Below are positions 34,218 to 41,973 of a DNA stretch of 64,000 nucleotides, piece by piece (the first letter of the stretch is position 1; each line of letters begins with the position of its first letter). The stretch covers positions 53,109-117,108 of the forward strand of contig JAWVEY010000017.1 in the NCBI GenBank assembly GCA_033856515.1, read 5' to 3'. The notes below the pieces were generated by a model. It ran no database searches. It was not told where the DNA came from and worked only from the letters and a program-made list of their open reading frames with translations. The stretch comes from JALZKA01 sp033856515 (lineage in GTDB: Bacteria > Actinomycetota > Thermoleophilia > Solirubrobacterales > 70-9). The position numbers and the translations under genes are program-made.

Positions 34218-34571
34218 CTATACGAGCTCTAGAAAGACCATCTCGGTCGAGTCCGACCGGCGGGGGCCGAGCTTCACGATCCTGGTGTAGCCACCAGGAC
34301 GCTCCTCATAGCGAGGGGCGATCTCCTCGAACAGCTTGTGGACCAGGAACTTGTCCTGCCCGAGCTTGGAGAGTGCCTGGCGGCGTGCGTGAAGGTCGCC
34401 GCGCTTGCCCAGGGTGATGAGCTTCTCGAGCTGGGGCTTGACGGCCTTGGCCTTCGCCTCGGACGTCTTGATCCGCTCGTGATCGATCACCTCGCGGCAC
34501 AGATTCAGCATCAGCGCCTTGCGATGGGCCTTGTCGCGGTTGAGCTTGCCTTTTTGCTTCGAGTGGCGCAT
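34218..34571 (-). CDS. rplQ: 50S ribosomal protein L17
   Basis: A protein of 117 residues with the L17 start MRHSKQKGKLNRDKAHRKALMLNL, the HERIKTSEAKAKAVKPQLEKLITL core and the PGGYTRIVKLGPRRSDSTEMVFLELV ending. Last gene of the alpha operon (rpmJ-rpsM-rpsK-rpsD-rpoA-rplQ), 19 nt after rpoA. It binds 23S rRNA domain III near the exit tunnel. Length is standard. Confidence 0.98.
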   Translation of the reverse strand: MRHSKQKGKLNRDKAHRKALMLNLCREVIDHERIKTSEAKAKAVKPQLEKLITLGKRGDLHARRQALSKLGQDKFLVHKLFEEIAPRYEERPGGYTRIVKLGPRRSDSTEMVFLELV

Positions 34572-34590
34572 GGGGACCTACGGCGAAAAG

Positions 34591-35568
34591 TTACTCGCCG
34601 CGGAGCGAGAGCCCGAGCTGATGCAGCGCGTCGATGACTTCCTCGGTTGAACGGCGGCCGAAGTTCGGGATCGCGTTGAGCTCCGACTCCGAGCGCTGGA
34701 CGAGATCGCCGACCGTCTGGATGCCGGCGCGCTTGAGGCAGTTATACGCGCGAACGCCCACCTCGAGCTCCTCGATCAGGCGGTCGTCACCGTCGGTAGC
34801 CGGGGCGGCACCACCGGCAGCGACACCCTCAGCTGCGAGCGCATCGAAGTTGTCGCGAGCGGTCAGCTCATCGACGCGGTCTGCGTCCGTGAAGATCGCC
34901 AGCGACTTGATCAGGATCTCGGCGGCCTCGCGAAGGGCGGAACCGGGCTCGATGGAGCCGTCGGTCTCGACCTCGAGCGCGAGCTTGTCGAAGTCCGTGC
35001 GCTGCCCGACTCGGGCGGAGTCCACGGAGTAGGCGGCGCGGCGGATCGGCGAGAAGATCGAGTCGATCGGGACGACGCCGATCGGCTGGTCCTCCGACTT
35101 GTTCTCCTCGGCGGGCGAGTAGCCGCGGCCGCGGCCGATCGTGAGGTACATCTCGAGCTTCGTCTTCTTCTCGAGCGTCGCGATCGGCGCCTCCGGGTTC
35201 AGGATCTCGACGCCCGCAGGCAGGTCGATGTCCTTGGCGGTGACTTCGCCGGGGCCGGTTGCCACGAGCGGCGCTTCGACCTCGTCAGCGTCCGAATGCA
35301 TGCGGACGACGATGTCCTTGAGGTTCAGGACGATGTCAGTCACGTCCTCCTTGACCCCCTGGACGGTCGAGAACTCGTGCGCGACGCCCTCGATGCGGAC
35401 GCTTGTGATCGCGGCTCCTCCGAGCGAGGAGAGCAGCACACGGCGCAGGCTGTTGCCGAACGTGTAGCCGAAGCCCTTGTCGAGGGGCTCGATGGTGAAC
35501 GTGCCCTTGTTCTCGGCGACGTCTTCCTTCGAGATCTTGGGGACTTGGAATTCAGGCAGGGTGGTCAT
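34591..35568 (-). CDS. rpoA: DNA-directed RNA polymerase subunit alpha
   Basis: A protein of 325 residues. The N-terminal assembly domain (FTIEPLDKGFGYTFGNSLRRVLLSSLGGAAITSVRIEGVAHEF) and the C-terminal alpha-CTD (VGVRAYNCLKRAGIQTVGDLVQRSESELNAIPNFGRRSTEEVI) are complete, joined by an Ala/Gly-rich linker (AAEGVAAGGAAPATDGDD). GGAG lies 8 nt before the ATG. The subunit dimerises to nucleate beta and beta' (also encoded in this window) and contacts UP elements and activators. Confidence 0.98.
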   Translation of the reverse strand: MTTLPEFQVPKISKEDVAENKGTFTIEPLDKGFGYTFGNSLRRVLLSSLGGAAITSVRIEGVAHEFSTVQGVKEDVTDIVLNLKDIVVRMHSDADEVEAPLVATGPGEVTAKDIDLPAGVEILNPEAPIATLEKKTKLEMYLTIGRGRGYSPAEENKSEDQPIGVVPIDSIFSPIRRAAYSVDSARVGQRTDFDKLALEVETDGSIEPGSALREAAEILIKSLAIFTDADRVDELTARDNFDALAAEGVAAGGAAPATDGDDRLIEELEVGVRAYNCLKRAGIQTVGDLVQRSESELNAIPNFGRRSTEEVIDALHQLGLSLRGE

Positions 35569-35604
35569 CTAGTCAACTCCGTTTCAGGTTCGTGCGTGGG
35601 AGCT

Positions 35605-36225
35605 CTACTTGGAGTAGAGCTCGACGATCAACTGCTCCTGGACCGGGGTCTCGATCTCCGTGCGCTCTGGCAGACGGAGGACCTTTGCGGTCAGGGAGTC
35701 GTGATCGGCCTGGAGCCACGGCGGCACCGCGGCGGTCAGTTCGGTTGCGGCGCGGACAACGTCCGTCGCCTTTGCGTCCGGCTTGACCTGGATCAGGTCG
35801 TCGGGCCGGACCTGGTAGCTCGGGATGTCGACGCGGCGGCCGTTCACCAGCCAATGTCCGTGGCTGATGAGCTGCCTTGCCTGACGGCGTGAAGCCGCGA
35901 AGCCGAGCCTTACCAAGACGTTGTCGAAGCGGCGCTCGAGGAGGCGGAGGAGGTTGTCTCCGGTGACGCCGGACTGGCGCGCGGCCTTCTCGTAGTAAGC
36001 GCGGAACTGCTTTTCGAGCAGCTGGTAGTAGCGGCGCGTCTTCTGCTTCTCGCGGAGCTGGTTGCGGTACTCCGAAGCGCGCACGCGGGTGCGCCCGTGC
36101 TCGCCGGGCGGATACGAGCGGCGCTCGACGCCGCACTTGTCCGTGAGGCAGCGCTCGCCCTTCAGGAAAAGCTTCTGTCCCTCGCGGCGGCATTGCTTGC
36201 ACTGCGGTCCGGTATCGCGAGCCAT
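35605..36225 (-). CDS. rpsD: 30S ribosomal protein S4 (zinc-type)
   Basis: A protein of 206 residues. The N-terminus has four cysteines (QCKQCRREG...RCLTDKCGVE), the zinc-binding C+ form. The S4 RNA-binding domain (RRFDNVLVRLGFAASRRQARQLISHGHWLVNGRRVDIPSY) follows. It is a primary 16S binder and often the alpha-operon autoregulator. Its ATG shares bases with the TAA of an 18-codon mini-ORF (TAATG) in the rpsK-rpsD gap, and the local Shine-Dalgarno (GGGAAGGGAG) lies inside that mini-ORF. Confidence 0.98.
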   Translation of the reverse strand: MARDTGPQCKQCRREGQKLFLKGERCLTDKCGVERRSYPPGEHGRTRVRASEYRNQLREKQKTRRYYQLLEKQFRAYYEKAARQSGVTGDNLLRLLERRFDNVLVRLGFAASRRQARQLISHGHWLVNGRRVDIPSYQVRPDDLIQVKPDAKATDVVRAATELTAAVPPWLQADHDSLTAKVLRLPERTEIETPVQEQLIVELYSK

Positions 36226-36281
36226 TAGAAACTCTCCCTTCCCAGGGTGGCAAAGATGCTTTCGCGCCTTACGTCGCTCAT
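36225..36281 (-). CDS. Mini-ORF, 18 aa (MSDVRRES family), coupled to rpsD
   Basis: In the rpsK-rpsD gap, ATG at 36281 opens MSDVRRESIFATLGRESF, whose TAA overlaps the rpsD ATG. It is preceded by GGAGGG at the end of rpsK. A 30-bp DNA stretch (36258-36287) is identical to 43682-43711 at the start of a mini-ORF before rplF. Whether it is translated is unknown; the repeated placement and the exact stop/start overlap argue for a coupling leader peptide. Confidence 0.42.
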   Translation of the reverse strand: MSDVRRESIFATLGRESF

Positions 36282-36286
36282 CAGAT

Positions 36287-36685
36287 CTAAACCCTCCGCC
36301 TCTTTTTGGGACGGCAGCCGTTGTGGGCCTGCGGCGAGACGTCCTTCACGGTGGTCACGTTGAGGCCGGCGGCCTGGAGCGAGCGGATCGCGGTGTCGCG
36401 ACCTGAGCCCGCGCCCTTGGCGTGGACCTCGACGCGCTCGAGCCCGTGCTCCATGCCCTTGCGGGCGGCGGCGTCGGCGGTCACCTGCGCGGCGAACGGC
36501 GTCGACTTGCGCGAGCCCTTGAAACCGGCCGAGCCGGCGGACTCCCAGACGATCACGTTGCCCTCGGGGTCGGTGATGGTCACGATCGTGTTGTTGAACG
36601 AAGTCTTGATGTGGGCGATCCCGTAGGGGACGTTCTTGCGGACCCTGCGGCGCGGACGGCCCTTCTTCTTTGGCTGGGGAGACAT
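36287..36685 (-). CDS. rpsK: 30S ribosomal protein S11
   Basis: A protein of 132 residues with a typical basic start (MSPQPKKKGRPRRRVRKNVPYG), the core TSFNNTIVTITDPEGNVIVWESAGSAGFKGSRKSTPFAAQ, and the end DVSPQAHNGCRPKKRRRV. It forms the platform of the 30S subunit with S7 and S21. It directly abuts rpsM (start one base after the rpsM stop). Confidence 0.98.
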   Translation of the reverse strand: MSPQPKKKGRPRRRVRKNVPYGIAHIKTSFNNTIVTITDPEGNVIVWESAGSAGFKGSRKSTPFAAQVTADAAARKGMEHGLERVEVHAKGAGSGRDTAIRSLQAAGLNVTTVKDVSPQAHNGCRPKKRRRV

Positions 36686-37063
36686 TTACTTGGTCGGCTT
36701 CTTCTTGCCGGCGATGGACATGCGCTTCGGGCCCTTGCGGCCGCGCGCGTTGGTCTTGGTGCGCTGGCCCCGCGTGGGCAGGCCGCGACGGTGTCGGGTC
36801 CCGCGGTAGGAGCCGATCTCCGAGAGGCGCTTGATGTTCTGCGAGCGCTCACGGCGGAGGTCACCCTCGACGTCGCCCGCCTCGACCGCGTCGCGAAGCT
36901 TGATTGTCTCGTCCTCGGTGAGGTCCTTGACGTAAGTGTTGGGGTCGACCTTTGCCTTCTTGAGGATCTCGTTGGCCGTCGAGCGGCCAATGCCGTGGAC
37001 GTAAGTGAGGCCGACCTCGACCCTCTTGTTGAGTGGGAGATTGACTCCCGCGATGCGTGCCAA
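36686..37063 (-). CDS. rpsM: 30S ribosomal protein S13
   Basis: A protein of 125 residues (MARIAGVNLPLNKRVEVGLTYVHGIGRSTANEILKKA...; GLPTRGQRTKTNARGRKGPKR). The start codon is TTG, unusual for a highly expressed ribosomal gene, but the frame and length leave no alternative. S13 contacts the 30S head and 50S bridge B1. 19 nt separate it from rpmJ upstream. Confidence 0.97.
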   Translation of the reverse strand: MARIAGVNLPLNKRVEVGLTYVHGIGRSTANEILKKAKVDPNTYVKDLTEDETIKLRDAVEAGDVEGDLRRERSQNIKRLSEIGSYRGTRHRRGLPTRGQRTKTNARGRKGPKRMSIAGKKKPTK

Positions 37064-37082
37064 GTGTGTTCCGTAGCCCCTT

Positions 37083-37196
37083 CTAGCCCTGCCGCTGCTT
37101 GTGCCTGGGGTTCGAGCAGATCACCAGCACGACGCCGCGCCGCTTGATCACGCGGCACCTCTCACACATCGGCTTTACGGACGCTCTTACCTTCAA
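37083..37196 (-). CDS. rpmJ: 50S ribosomal protein L36 (zinc-type)
   Basis: A 37-residue protein starting at TTG with the canonical MKVRASVKPMCERCRVIKRR start and a VICSNPRHKQRQG end. The CxxC, later Cys and His form the zinc site of C+ L36. The gene is easily missed because of its length. Its TTG overlaps the TGA of an upstream 18-codon frame. It heads the alpha operon; infA, usual just upstream, is absent. Confidence 0.96.
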   Translation of the reverse strand: MKVRASVKPMCERCRVIKRRGVVLVICSNPRHKQRQG

Positions 37197-37249
37197 CGCT
37201 TTTCGCGCTCCAAACTGGTCGTATCGTTCAGAAAGCCCATCCCTCCCAT
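37193..37249 (-). CDS. Possible 18-aa mini-ORF coupled to rpmJ
   Basis: The frame MGGMGFLNDTTSLEREKR ends with a TGA overlapping the rpmJ TTG (TTGA). It is 57 nt long like two of the MSDVRRES mini-ORFs, but its sequence is not clearly related. It has no strong Shine-Dalgarno, and an internal ATG at 37240 would give 15 residues. Listed because its placement matches the other mini-ORFs. Confidence 0.25.
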   Translation of the reverse strand: MGGMGFLNDTTSLEREKR

Positions 37250-37347
37250 GAATCGGAGAAACAGGCGTGAATTCGCGCCCAGCCGAGGCTGAGAGCGGCC
37301 GCTGATGTTAGCAAGGGACGCCTGCCCGTTTCCGGCTCAGCAGAGGG

Positions 37348-37863
37348 TCACGTGCCCCCGCAACCGATTTGCTCAGTTTCGCCGTCCTGAGTGATCTCGA
37401 GGGTCTCGAAGGAGAAGGTGAGGGTCAGGCTCTTGGCACCCTTGTGGCTCAGTTCCTGGAGCACGGGGCTCTTGAAGTCGTAAGTCATGCCGACCACCTG
37501 CTTGCCCTGGTTGTCAGTTTCGTAGACGAGGATCTTGGCGATCGGAAAGAGCTCGCCGCGGTCGCCGGTGAGGCGGCCCCATTTGCGGTTGTACGGCATC
37601 TCCATGACCAGGGGCGAGCAGCCGTTCAACTGCGAGAAGCTCACGTCGTAGTCGTTGAGAGTGAAGAGGCCCTCGCGGCCCTTCTGCTTGACGTCGCCCT
37701 TGATCTTTCCGGCGTTGTCCTGCAGCTCGGCGAAGATCGAGGTTCCCCCTCCACCGCCACCGCTGCCAGGGGCAGCCGAACCGCTCCCGGCCGAGATCGC
37801 AAGCGCGAATGCCGCGCACGCGGCACCGACGATGACGAGCCTGCCCAAACCGACTGCCTTCAT
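37348..37863 (-). CDS. Secreted protein with possible Hcp-like domain, 171 aa
   Basis: A strong GGGGAGA Shine-Dalgarno precedes the ATG. A signal peptide (GRLVIVGAACAAFALAISAGSGSAA) is followed by a Gly run, then a beta-rich domain: SIFAELQDNAGKIKGD at the start and YDFKSPVLQELSHKGAKSLTLTFSFETLEI near the end, which resemble the Hcp1/Hcp-like fold (opening beta strand; SPxLxxxxxxGxxLxxxTLxF). Two Cys (NGCSPL, IGCGGT) may pair. Actinobacteria encode secreted Hcp-like proteins without a type VI system, so a T6SS is not implied. It occupies the place of infA between map and rpmJ. Confidence 0.72.
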   Translation of the reverse strand: MKAVGLGRLVIVGAACAAFALAISAGSGSAAPGSGGGGGGTSIFAELQDNAGKIKGDVKQKGREGLFTLNDYDVSFSQLNGCSPLVMEMPYNRKWGRLTGDRGELFPIAKILVYETDNQGKQVVGMTYDFKSPVLQELSHKGAKSLTLTFSFETLEITQDGETEQIGCGGT

Positions 37864-37955
37864 GATTCTCCCCTCGATTCGAGCCGGCTTCTCCGGCCCA
37901 TGTGGCGGATGCTACATCTCGCCACGCGGAAAGGCAATGCGTTCGCCGCGCGTCG

Positions 37956-38720
37956 CTACTCGTGCCAGGGAGTGAGAATCCGGGGCCCGTCCTCGGTCAC
38001 GGCGATCGTGAACTCGAAGTGGGCGGTGACCGAGTCGTCTGCCGAATAGACGGCCCAGCCGTCACCGCCGGTGACGACCTCGCGTGAGCCGGCGGCGGTC
38101 ATCGGCTCGAGCGCGAAGACCATGCCCGGCTCGAGCTGCGGGCCACGACCGGCGGTGCCGAAGTTGGGCACCTGTGGGTCCTCGTGCATATCGCGGCCGA
38201 CTCCGTGGCCGACGAGGCTGCGGATCACGCTGAAGCCCTCCGCCTCGACCGTTTTCTGCACGGCGCTCGAGACGTCGCCTAGGCGTCCGCCAGGCTGCGC
38301 GGCCGCCACGCCCGCGTGGAGCGAGGCATCGGTGGTGGCGAGCAGGCGGGTCGCCTCGTCTGAGACGTCGCCTATGGGCACGGTGACGGCGCCGTCGGCT
38401 ACCCAGCCGTCCTTGGTCACCCCGACGTCGATCGAGAGGACGTCGCCGCGCTTTAGCTCGTAGGCGTCGGGGATGCCATGAACGACCATCGAGTTGGGCG
38501 ACGCGCAGATGGAGCCGGGGAAGCCGCGATAGCCCTTGAAGGTCGGGGTCGCCCCCTGCGAGGCGATGAAGCGCTCGGCCGCCTCGTCCAGCTCAGCGGT
38601 CGTCACGCCGGGGCGGCACTTGCCGATCAGCATCTTGAGGCAACGGGCGTGTACTTCGCCCGCCACCGCCATCGCCTCGATCTGGGCCGGAGTCTTGAGG
38701 ATGATGCCGCCCTTGTACAC
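37956..38720 (-). CDS. map: Methionine aminopeptidase, type I
   Basis: A protein of 254 residues with the pita-bread metal ligands in VLSIDVGVTKDGWVADGAVT (two Asp), VGHGVGRDMHEDPQVPNFG (His), MVFALEPM (Glu) and VTAHFEFTIAVTEDG (Glu), and the substrate His in CASPNSMVVHGIP. It removes initiator Met co-translationally. It starts 4 nt after the adk stop, in the usual secY-adk-map order. Confidence 0.97.
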   Translation of the reverse strand: MYKGGIILKTPAQIEAMAVAGEVHARCLKMLIGKCRPGVTTAELDEAAERFIASQGATPTFKGYRGFPGSICASPNSMVVHGIPDAYELKRGDVLSIDVGVTKDGWVADGAVTVPIGDVSDEATRLLATTDASLHAGVAAAQPGGRLGDVSSAVQKTVEAEGFSVIRSLVGHGVGRDMHEDPQVPNFGTAGRGPQLEPGMVFALEPMTAAGSREVVTGGDGWAVYSADDSVTAHFEFTIAVTEDGPRILTPWHE

Positions 38721-38724
38721 GCGG

Positions 38725-39396
38725 CTATGCCTCTTCCTCCATCCGCAGCGTGGCCATGAGCGCGCGGATGTCCTCGTAGACGTCGTCGGGTGGGGCGTCG
38801 GCTTCGACGCGTTCGAGCAGACCGCGCTCGTCGAACCAGTCGATCAAGGGCTCGGTCTTCTCGCGATACTGGGCAAGGCGGTGCTTGATCACGTCGGGCT
38901 TGTCGTCGTCGCGGACGTGAAGCTCCTCGCCGCAGACGTCGCACTTTCCCTCCTCCTCTGGAGGATCGAACTCGACGTGGAAGATGTGGCCGTTCGGGCA
39001 CGTACGCCGGCCGCCGAGCCTGCGCACGACCTCCTCGTCGGGCACCGAGACCAGAATCGCGGCGGTGAGACGGGTGTGCAGCTCTTCGAGCTTCTCCAGG
39101 AGCGCCTCGGCCTGGCCGACGGTGCGCGGGAAGCCGTCGAGGATGAACCCGTCCTCGGCCTCATGCGAGTCGATCCGCTCGGCGATGACGCCGATGATCA
39201 CCTCGTCCGGAACGAGGTCGCCCCTGTCCATGAAGGCTTTGGCCTCCTTGCCGATCTTCGTCTCCTCCCGGACGGCTGCGCGCAGGATGTCGCCAGTCGC
39301 GTAGTAGGGCAGCTGGAGGTCCTCCTGGAGCCGTTCGCCCTGCGTGCCCTTGCCTGATCCAGGCGGGCCGAGAAGTACAAGATTGAGCTGAGACAT
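38725..39396 (-). CDS. adk: Adenylate kinase
   Basis: A protein of 223 residues: P-loop LGPPGSGKGTQ (from residue 8), NMP-binding domain, DGFPRTVGQAEAL, and a long LID with a metal site (CPNGHIFHV...GKCDVCGEEL, a Cys-His-Cys-Cys set), as in Gram-positive/actinobacterial zinc-LID kinases. It interconverts ATP+AMP and 2 ADP. The 144 bp upstream, before the DUF4383 gene, hold no recognisable Shine-Dalgarno close to the ATG. Confidence 0.97.
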   Translation of the reverse strand: MSQLNLVLLGPPGSGKGTQGERLQEDLQLPYYATGDILRAAVREETKIGKEAKAFMDRGDLVPDEVIIGVIAERIDSHEAEDGFILDGFPRTVGQAEALLEKLEELHTRLTAAILVSVPDEEVVRRLGGRRTCPNGHIFHVEFDPPEEEGKCDVCGEELHVRDDDKPDVIKHRLAQYREKTEPLIDWFDERGLLERVEADAPPDDVYEDIRALMATLRMEEEA

Positions 39397-39540
39397 GGGG
39401 ACGAGAGAGCCTAGAGCAACCCCGGCTGTGGCATCAGGCGCAAAGGTCTCGGAGCGCGGCCGCTCGGCTTCGTGTGTACCGAACGTTTCGCTCAGCGGGA
39501 GCGGATTACCGCAGGCGAAAGGGGCCTGGCGAGAGGCGTG

Positions 39541-39960
39541 TCAGGCCGCCATCGGTGTCTGACGTGTGCCCCGAGCCGCAAGCACGATTCCGAGCGCTGC
39601 CACCGCCGCGATCGACAGGTGCAGAATCGCGTCGCTGCTCGTGGGGAGATAGAGCACGCCGAGCGGGTTGTCATCGAGCGCGGCCCAGAGCGCGACACCC
39701 GCGTCCGTGATCGCGCGATAGGCCAGATAGGGGACCGCGAGCCCGGGAAGCCAGGCGACCGCGAGCCCCGGCAGGCCGACCAGGAGCGCGGCGACCGCAT
39801 GCCAGCCGTTCCAGTCGACGATGAAGGCCTCTGCGGTGGCGTCGTCTCCGATCGCGAAGTCCGGATTGATCGCCATCCCGATCAAGCCGGTCACGGTCGT
39901 GAACAGGCCGATCCAGATCGCGAAGTGCTGAGCGACCGTCCAGTCGCGCATCGGTGTCAT
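39541..39960 (-). CDS. DUF4383 family membrane protein
   Basis: A protein of 139 residues from the ATG at 39960 (MTPMRDWTVAQHFAIWIG); a GTG at 39987 is a possible earlier start. Four hydrophobic segments (IGLFTTVTGLIGMAI, WHAVAALLVGLPGLAVAWLPG, PYLAYRAITDAGVALWAAL, ILHLSIAAVAALGIVLAA) and the NPDF and H-L-x-x-A-A features fit DUF4383, a four-TM family of unknown function. It is inserted between secY and adk, which normally adjoin. Confidence 0.78.
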   Translation of the reverse strand: MTPMRDWTVAQHFAIWIGLFTTVTGLIGMAINPDFAIGDDATAEAFIVDWNGWHAVAALLVGLPGLAVAWLPGLAVPYLAYRAITDAGVALWAALDDNPLGVLYLPTSSDAILHLSIAAVAALGIVLAARGTRQTPMAA

Positions 39961-40002
39961 CGAAGGCACGGGAGCATTATTCCGCACCCAAGCCGAGCGG
40001 TG

Positions 40003-41283
40003 CTACTTGAGGAAGCCTTCGTAGTTGCGCATCATGAGCTGCGCCTCGAGCTGTTTCACCGTGTCCAACGCTACGCCGACCACGATCAGGATCGAGGTTC
40101 CTCCGAAGAAGAAGTTCGCCGAGGTCTGGGAGATGAGGATCGTCGGCAACGCCGCGATCGCGCCCAGGTACAGGGCGCCGGGGAAAGTGAGCCTGGACAG
40201 GATCCTGTCCAGGTATTCGGCGGTAGGTCGCCCGGGTCTCACGCCTGGGATGAAGCCCCCGTACTTCTTCAGGTTGTCCGCCTGGTCCACCGGGTTGAAG
40301 GTGACAGCGGTGTAGAAGTAGGTGAAGATGATGATGAAGAAGATCTCGCCGACGACGTACGCCCAGCCGTTCGGGCTGAAGAAGTTGGCGAAGTCGGTCC
40401 AGAAGTTGTCCTGAGAGCCGCCCAGAAGCTGTCCGATCGTTGGCGGGAAGGCCATGATCGATGCGGCGAAGATGACTGGGATAACGCCGGCCATGTTCAC
40501 GCGGAGCGGCAGGTAGGTCGAACCTCCCGTCGTCATCCGCCTGCCAACGACGCGCTTTGCGTACTGGACGGGAATGCGGCGCTGGCCTTCCTGGACGTAG
40601 ACGATCCCCACGATCACAGCGAGCGCAACGAAGGGCATCATCACGACGAATACCTGGTCGGAGTTGGTCCACCACGCCTGGATGCCGCCGGGGATCGACG
40701 AAGCGATAGAGGCGAAAATCATGAGAGATATCCCGTTGCCGATACCTCGCTGGGTGATCAGTTCGCCAAGCCACATGAGCAGGGTGGCGCCCGCGGTGAG
40801 CGAGATCACGATCAGCATCACGTTGGCGAAGTTGAGCGCTCCGTCGATCACGTCGGTGCCGCCGAAGCCGGAAGAGTTGAAGAGGAAGACGTAGCCGACC
40901 GACTGGGCGCCCGCCAAGCCGACGGTGAGGTAGCGCGTGTACTGCGTGATCTTCTGCTGCCCGACCTCGCCCTCCTTGGAGAGCCGCTCGAGTGAAGGCA
41001 CGACCACCGTGAGGAGCTGCAGGATGATCGACGCGGTGATGTAGGGCATGATCCCCAGCGCGAACAGCGAGAGGCGCTGGAGCGACCCGCCCGAGAAAAG
41101 GTTCAGGAAACCCAGGATGTTCGAGCCCGCGAAGTTCTCCTGCAGGGCTTCGAGAGCCGACGCGTCCACGCCGGGAGCCGGGATGTAAGCGCCGAGCCGG
41201 TAGAGCGCAAGCATCGCGGCGGTGAACGCCAGCTTTCGCCGGATGTCCGGGACGCTGAACGCGTTGAGGATCGTCTGAAGCAA
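40003..41283 (-). CDS. secY: Preprotein translocase subunit SecY
   Basis: A protein of 426 residues with ten TM segments, the plug/TM2 region (LFSGGSLQRLSLFALGIMPYITASIILQLL) and conserved cytosolic loops VGRRMTTGGSTYLPLRVNMAGVIPVIFA and GGFIPGVRPGRPTAEYLDRI. It forms the Sec channel with SecE/SecG encoded elsewhere. Translation starts at a TTG just after the rplO stop. Length is normal. Confidence 0.97.
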   Translation of the reverse strand: MLQTILNAFSVPDIRRKLAFTAAMLALYRLGAYIPAPGVDASALEALQENFAGSNILGFLNLFSGGSLQRLSLFALGIMPYITASIILQLLTVVVPSLERLSKEGEVGQQKITQYTRYLTVGLAGAQSVGYVFLFNSSGFGGTDVIDGALNFANVMLIVISLTAGATLLMWLGELITQRGIGNGISLMIFASIASSIPGGIQAWWTNSDQVFVVMMPFVALAVIVGIVYVQEGQRRIPVQYAKRVVGRRMTTGGSTYLPLRVNMAGVIPVIFAASIMAFPPTIGQLLGGSQDNFWTDFANFFSPNGWAYVVGEIFFIIIFTYFYTAVTFNPVDQADNLKKYGGFIPGVRPGRPTAEYLDRILSRLTFPGALYLGAIAALPTILISQTSANFFFGGTSILIVVGVALDTVKQLEAQLMMRNYEGFLK

Positions 41284-41289
41284 GGGGGC

Positions 41290-41784
41290 TTAGCCCTCGA
41301 TGATCTCGCAGGTGCCGCCGGCACCCTCGATCTTCTCGCGCGCCGACGCCGAGAAGGCGTGCGCGCGGACCGTGAGCTTCGTGGAGATGTCGCCGCGGCC
41401 GAGCACCTTCACGGGGTGGCGCCGGGTTGCGAGCCCTGCGGCGCGAAGCGTGTCCGGGGTGACCTCCGAGTTGGCGTCGAAGCGGGCCTCGAGGTCCGAG
41501 ACGTTCACCGGCTGGGTGTGCGTGCGGAACGGCTCGAAGGGCATCGACATCTTCTTGGTCGGGCCCTTGAGCTTTCGCGTGCGCATGTGGATCGGGTTCT
41601 GACCGCCCTCGTAACCGACGCGGCGCTTGGAGCCCGCACGCGAGCCCGCACCCTTATGGCCGCGGCCCGCGGTCTTGCCCTGGCCGGAGCCCTTGCCGCG
41701 GCCAAGGCGCTTCCGCGCATGGCGCGAGCCCGCCTTGGGGCGGATCGAGTGAAGGCCGATCTCTTCGGGTTCGAGGCGGGGCAC
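41290..41784 (-). CDS. rplO: 50S ribosomal protein L15
   Basis: A protein of 164 residues starting at GTG immediately after rpmD. Typical L15 features: LHSIRPKAGSRHARKRLGRGKGSGQGKTAGRGHKGAGSRAG, KRRVGYEGGQNPIHMRTRKLKG, and the C-terminal VRAHAFSASAREKIEGAGGTCEII. It is a late 50S assembly protein binding 23S rRNA. Confidence 0.97.
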   Translation of the reverse strand: MPRLEPEEIGLHSIRPKAGSRHARKRLGRGKGSGQGKTAGRGHKGAGSRAGSKRRVGYEGGQNPIHMRTRKLKGPTKKMSMPFEPFRTHTQPVNVSDLEARFDANSEVTPDTLRAAGLATRRHPVKVLGRGDISTKLTVRAHAFSASAREKIEGAGGTCEIIEG

Positions 41785-41973
41785 CTATGACTCCTGGATC
41801 TCGACGAGGTGTTCGACCTTTGCGAGGGCACCGCGGAACTGCGGCGTGTCCTCGAGCTTCGACTCACGGCCGATCCGGCCGAGCTTCAGCGTGCGAAGGG
41901 TCGCAAGTTGCTTCTTGTCCGAGCCGATGGGCGAGCGGACCTGCTTGAGGTGGACCTCAGGCACTGCCGCCAC
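41785..41973 (-). CDS. rpmD: 50S ribosomal protein L30
   Basis: A protein of 62 residues (HLKQVRSPIGSDKKQLATLRTLKLGRI; EDTPQFRGALAKVEHLVEIQ). The start is one of two adjacent GTG codons at 41976/41973, inside the 3' end of rpsE (17-20 nt overlap). A long in-frame extension through the GGGGTCAGACCCC repeats is an artefact of the repeats. The GAGGGG formed by the repeat arm lies about 10 nt upstream and may serve as its Shine-Dalgarno. Confidence 0.92.
   Translation of the reverse strand: MAAVPEVHLKQVRSPIGSDKKQLATLRTLKLGRIGRESKLEDTPQFRGALAKVEHLVEIQES

Noticed and set aside
37348..37863. Type VI secretion system component
   Set aside because: The protein has a signal peptide and stands alone in a ribosomal region; only an Hcp-like fold is suggested, and no other T6SS genes are present.
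39472..40995. 507-codon open frame antisense to secY and the DUF4383 gene
   Set aside because: Spans two real genes on the other strand and their gap; no start signal and charged low-complexity product.
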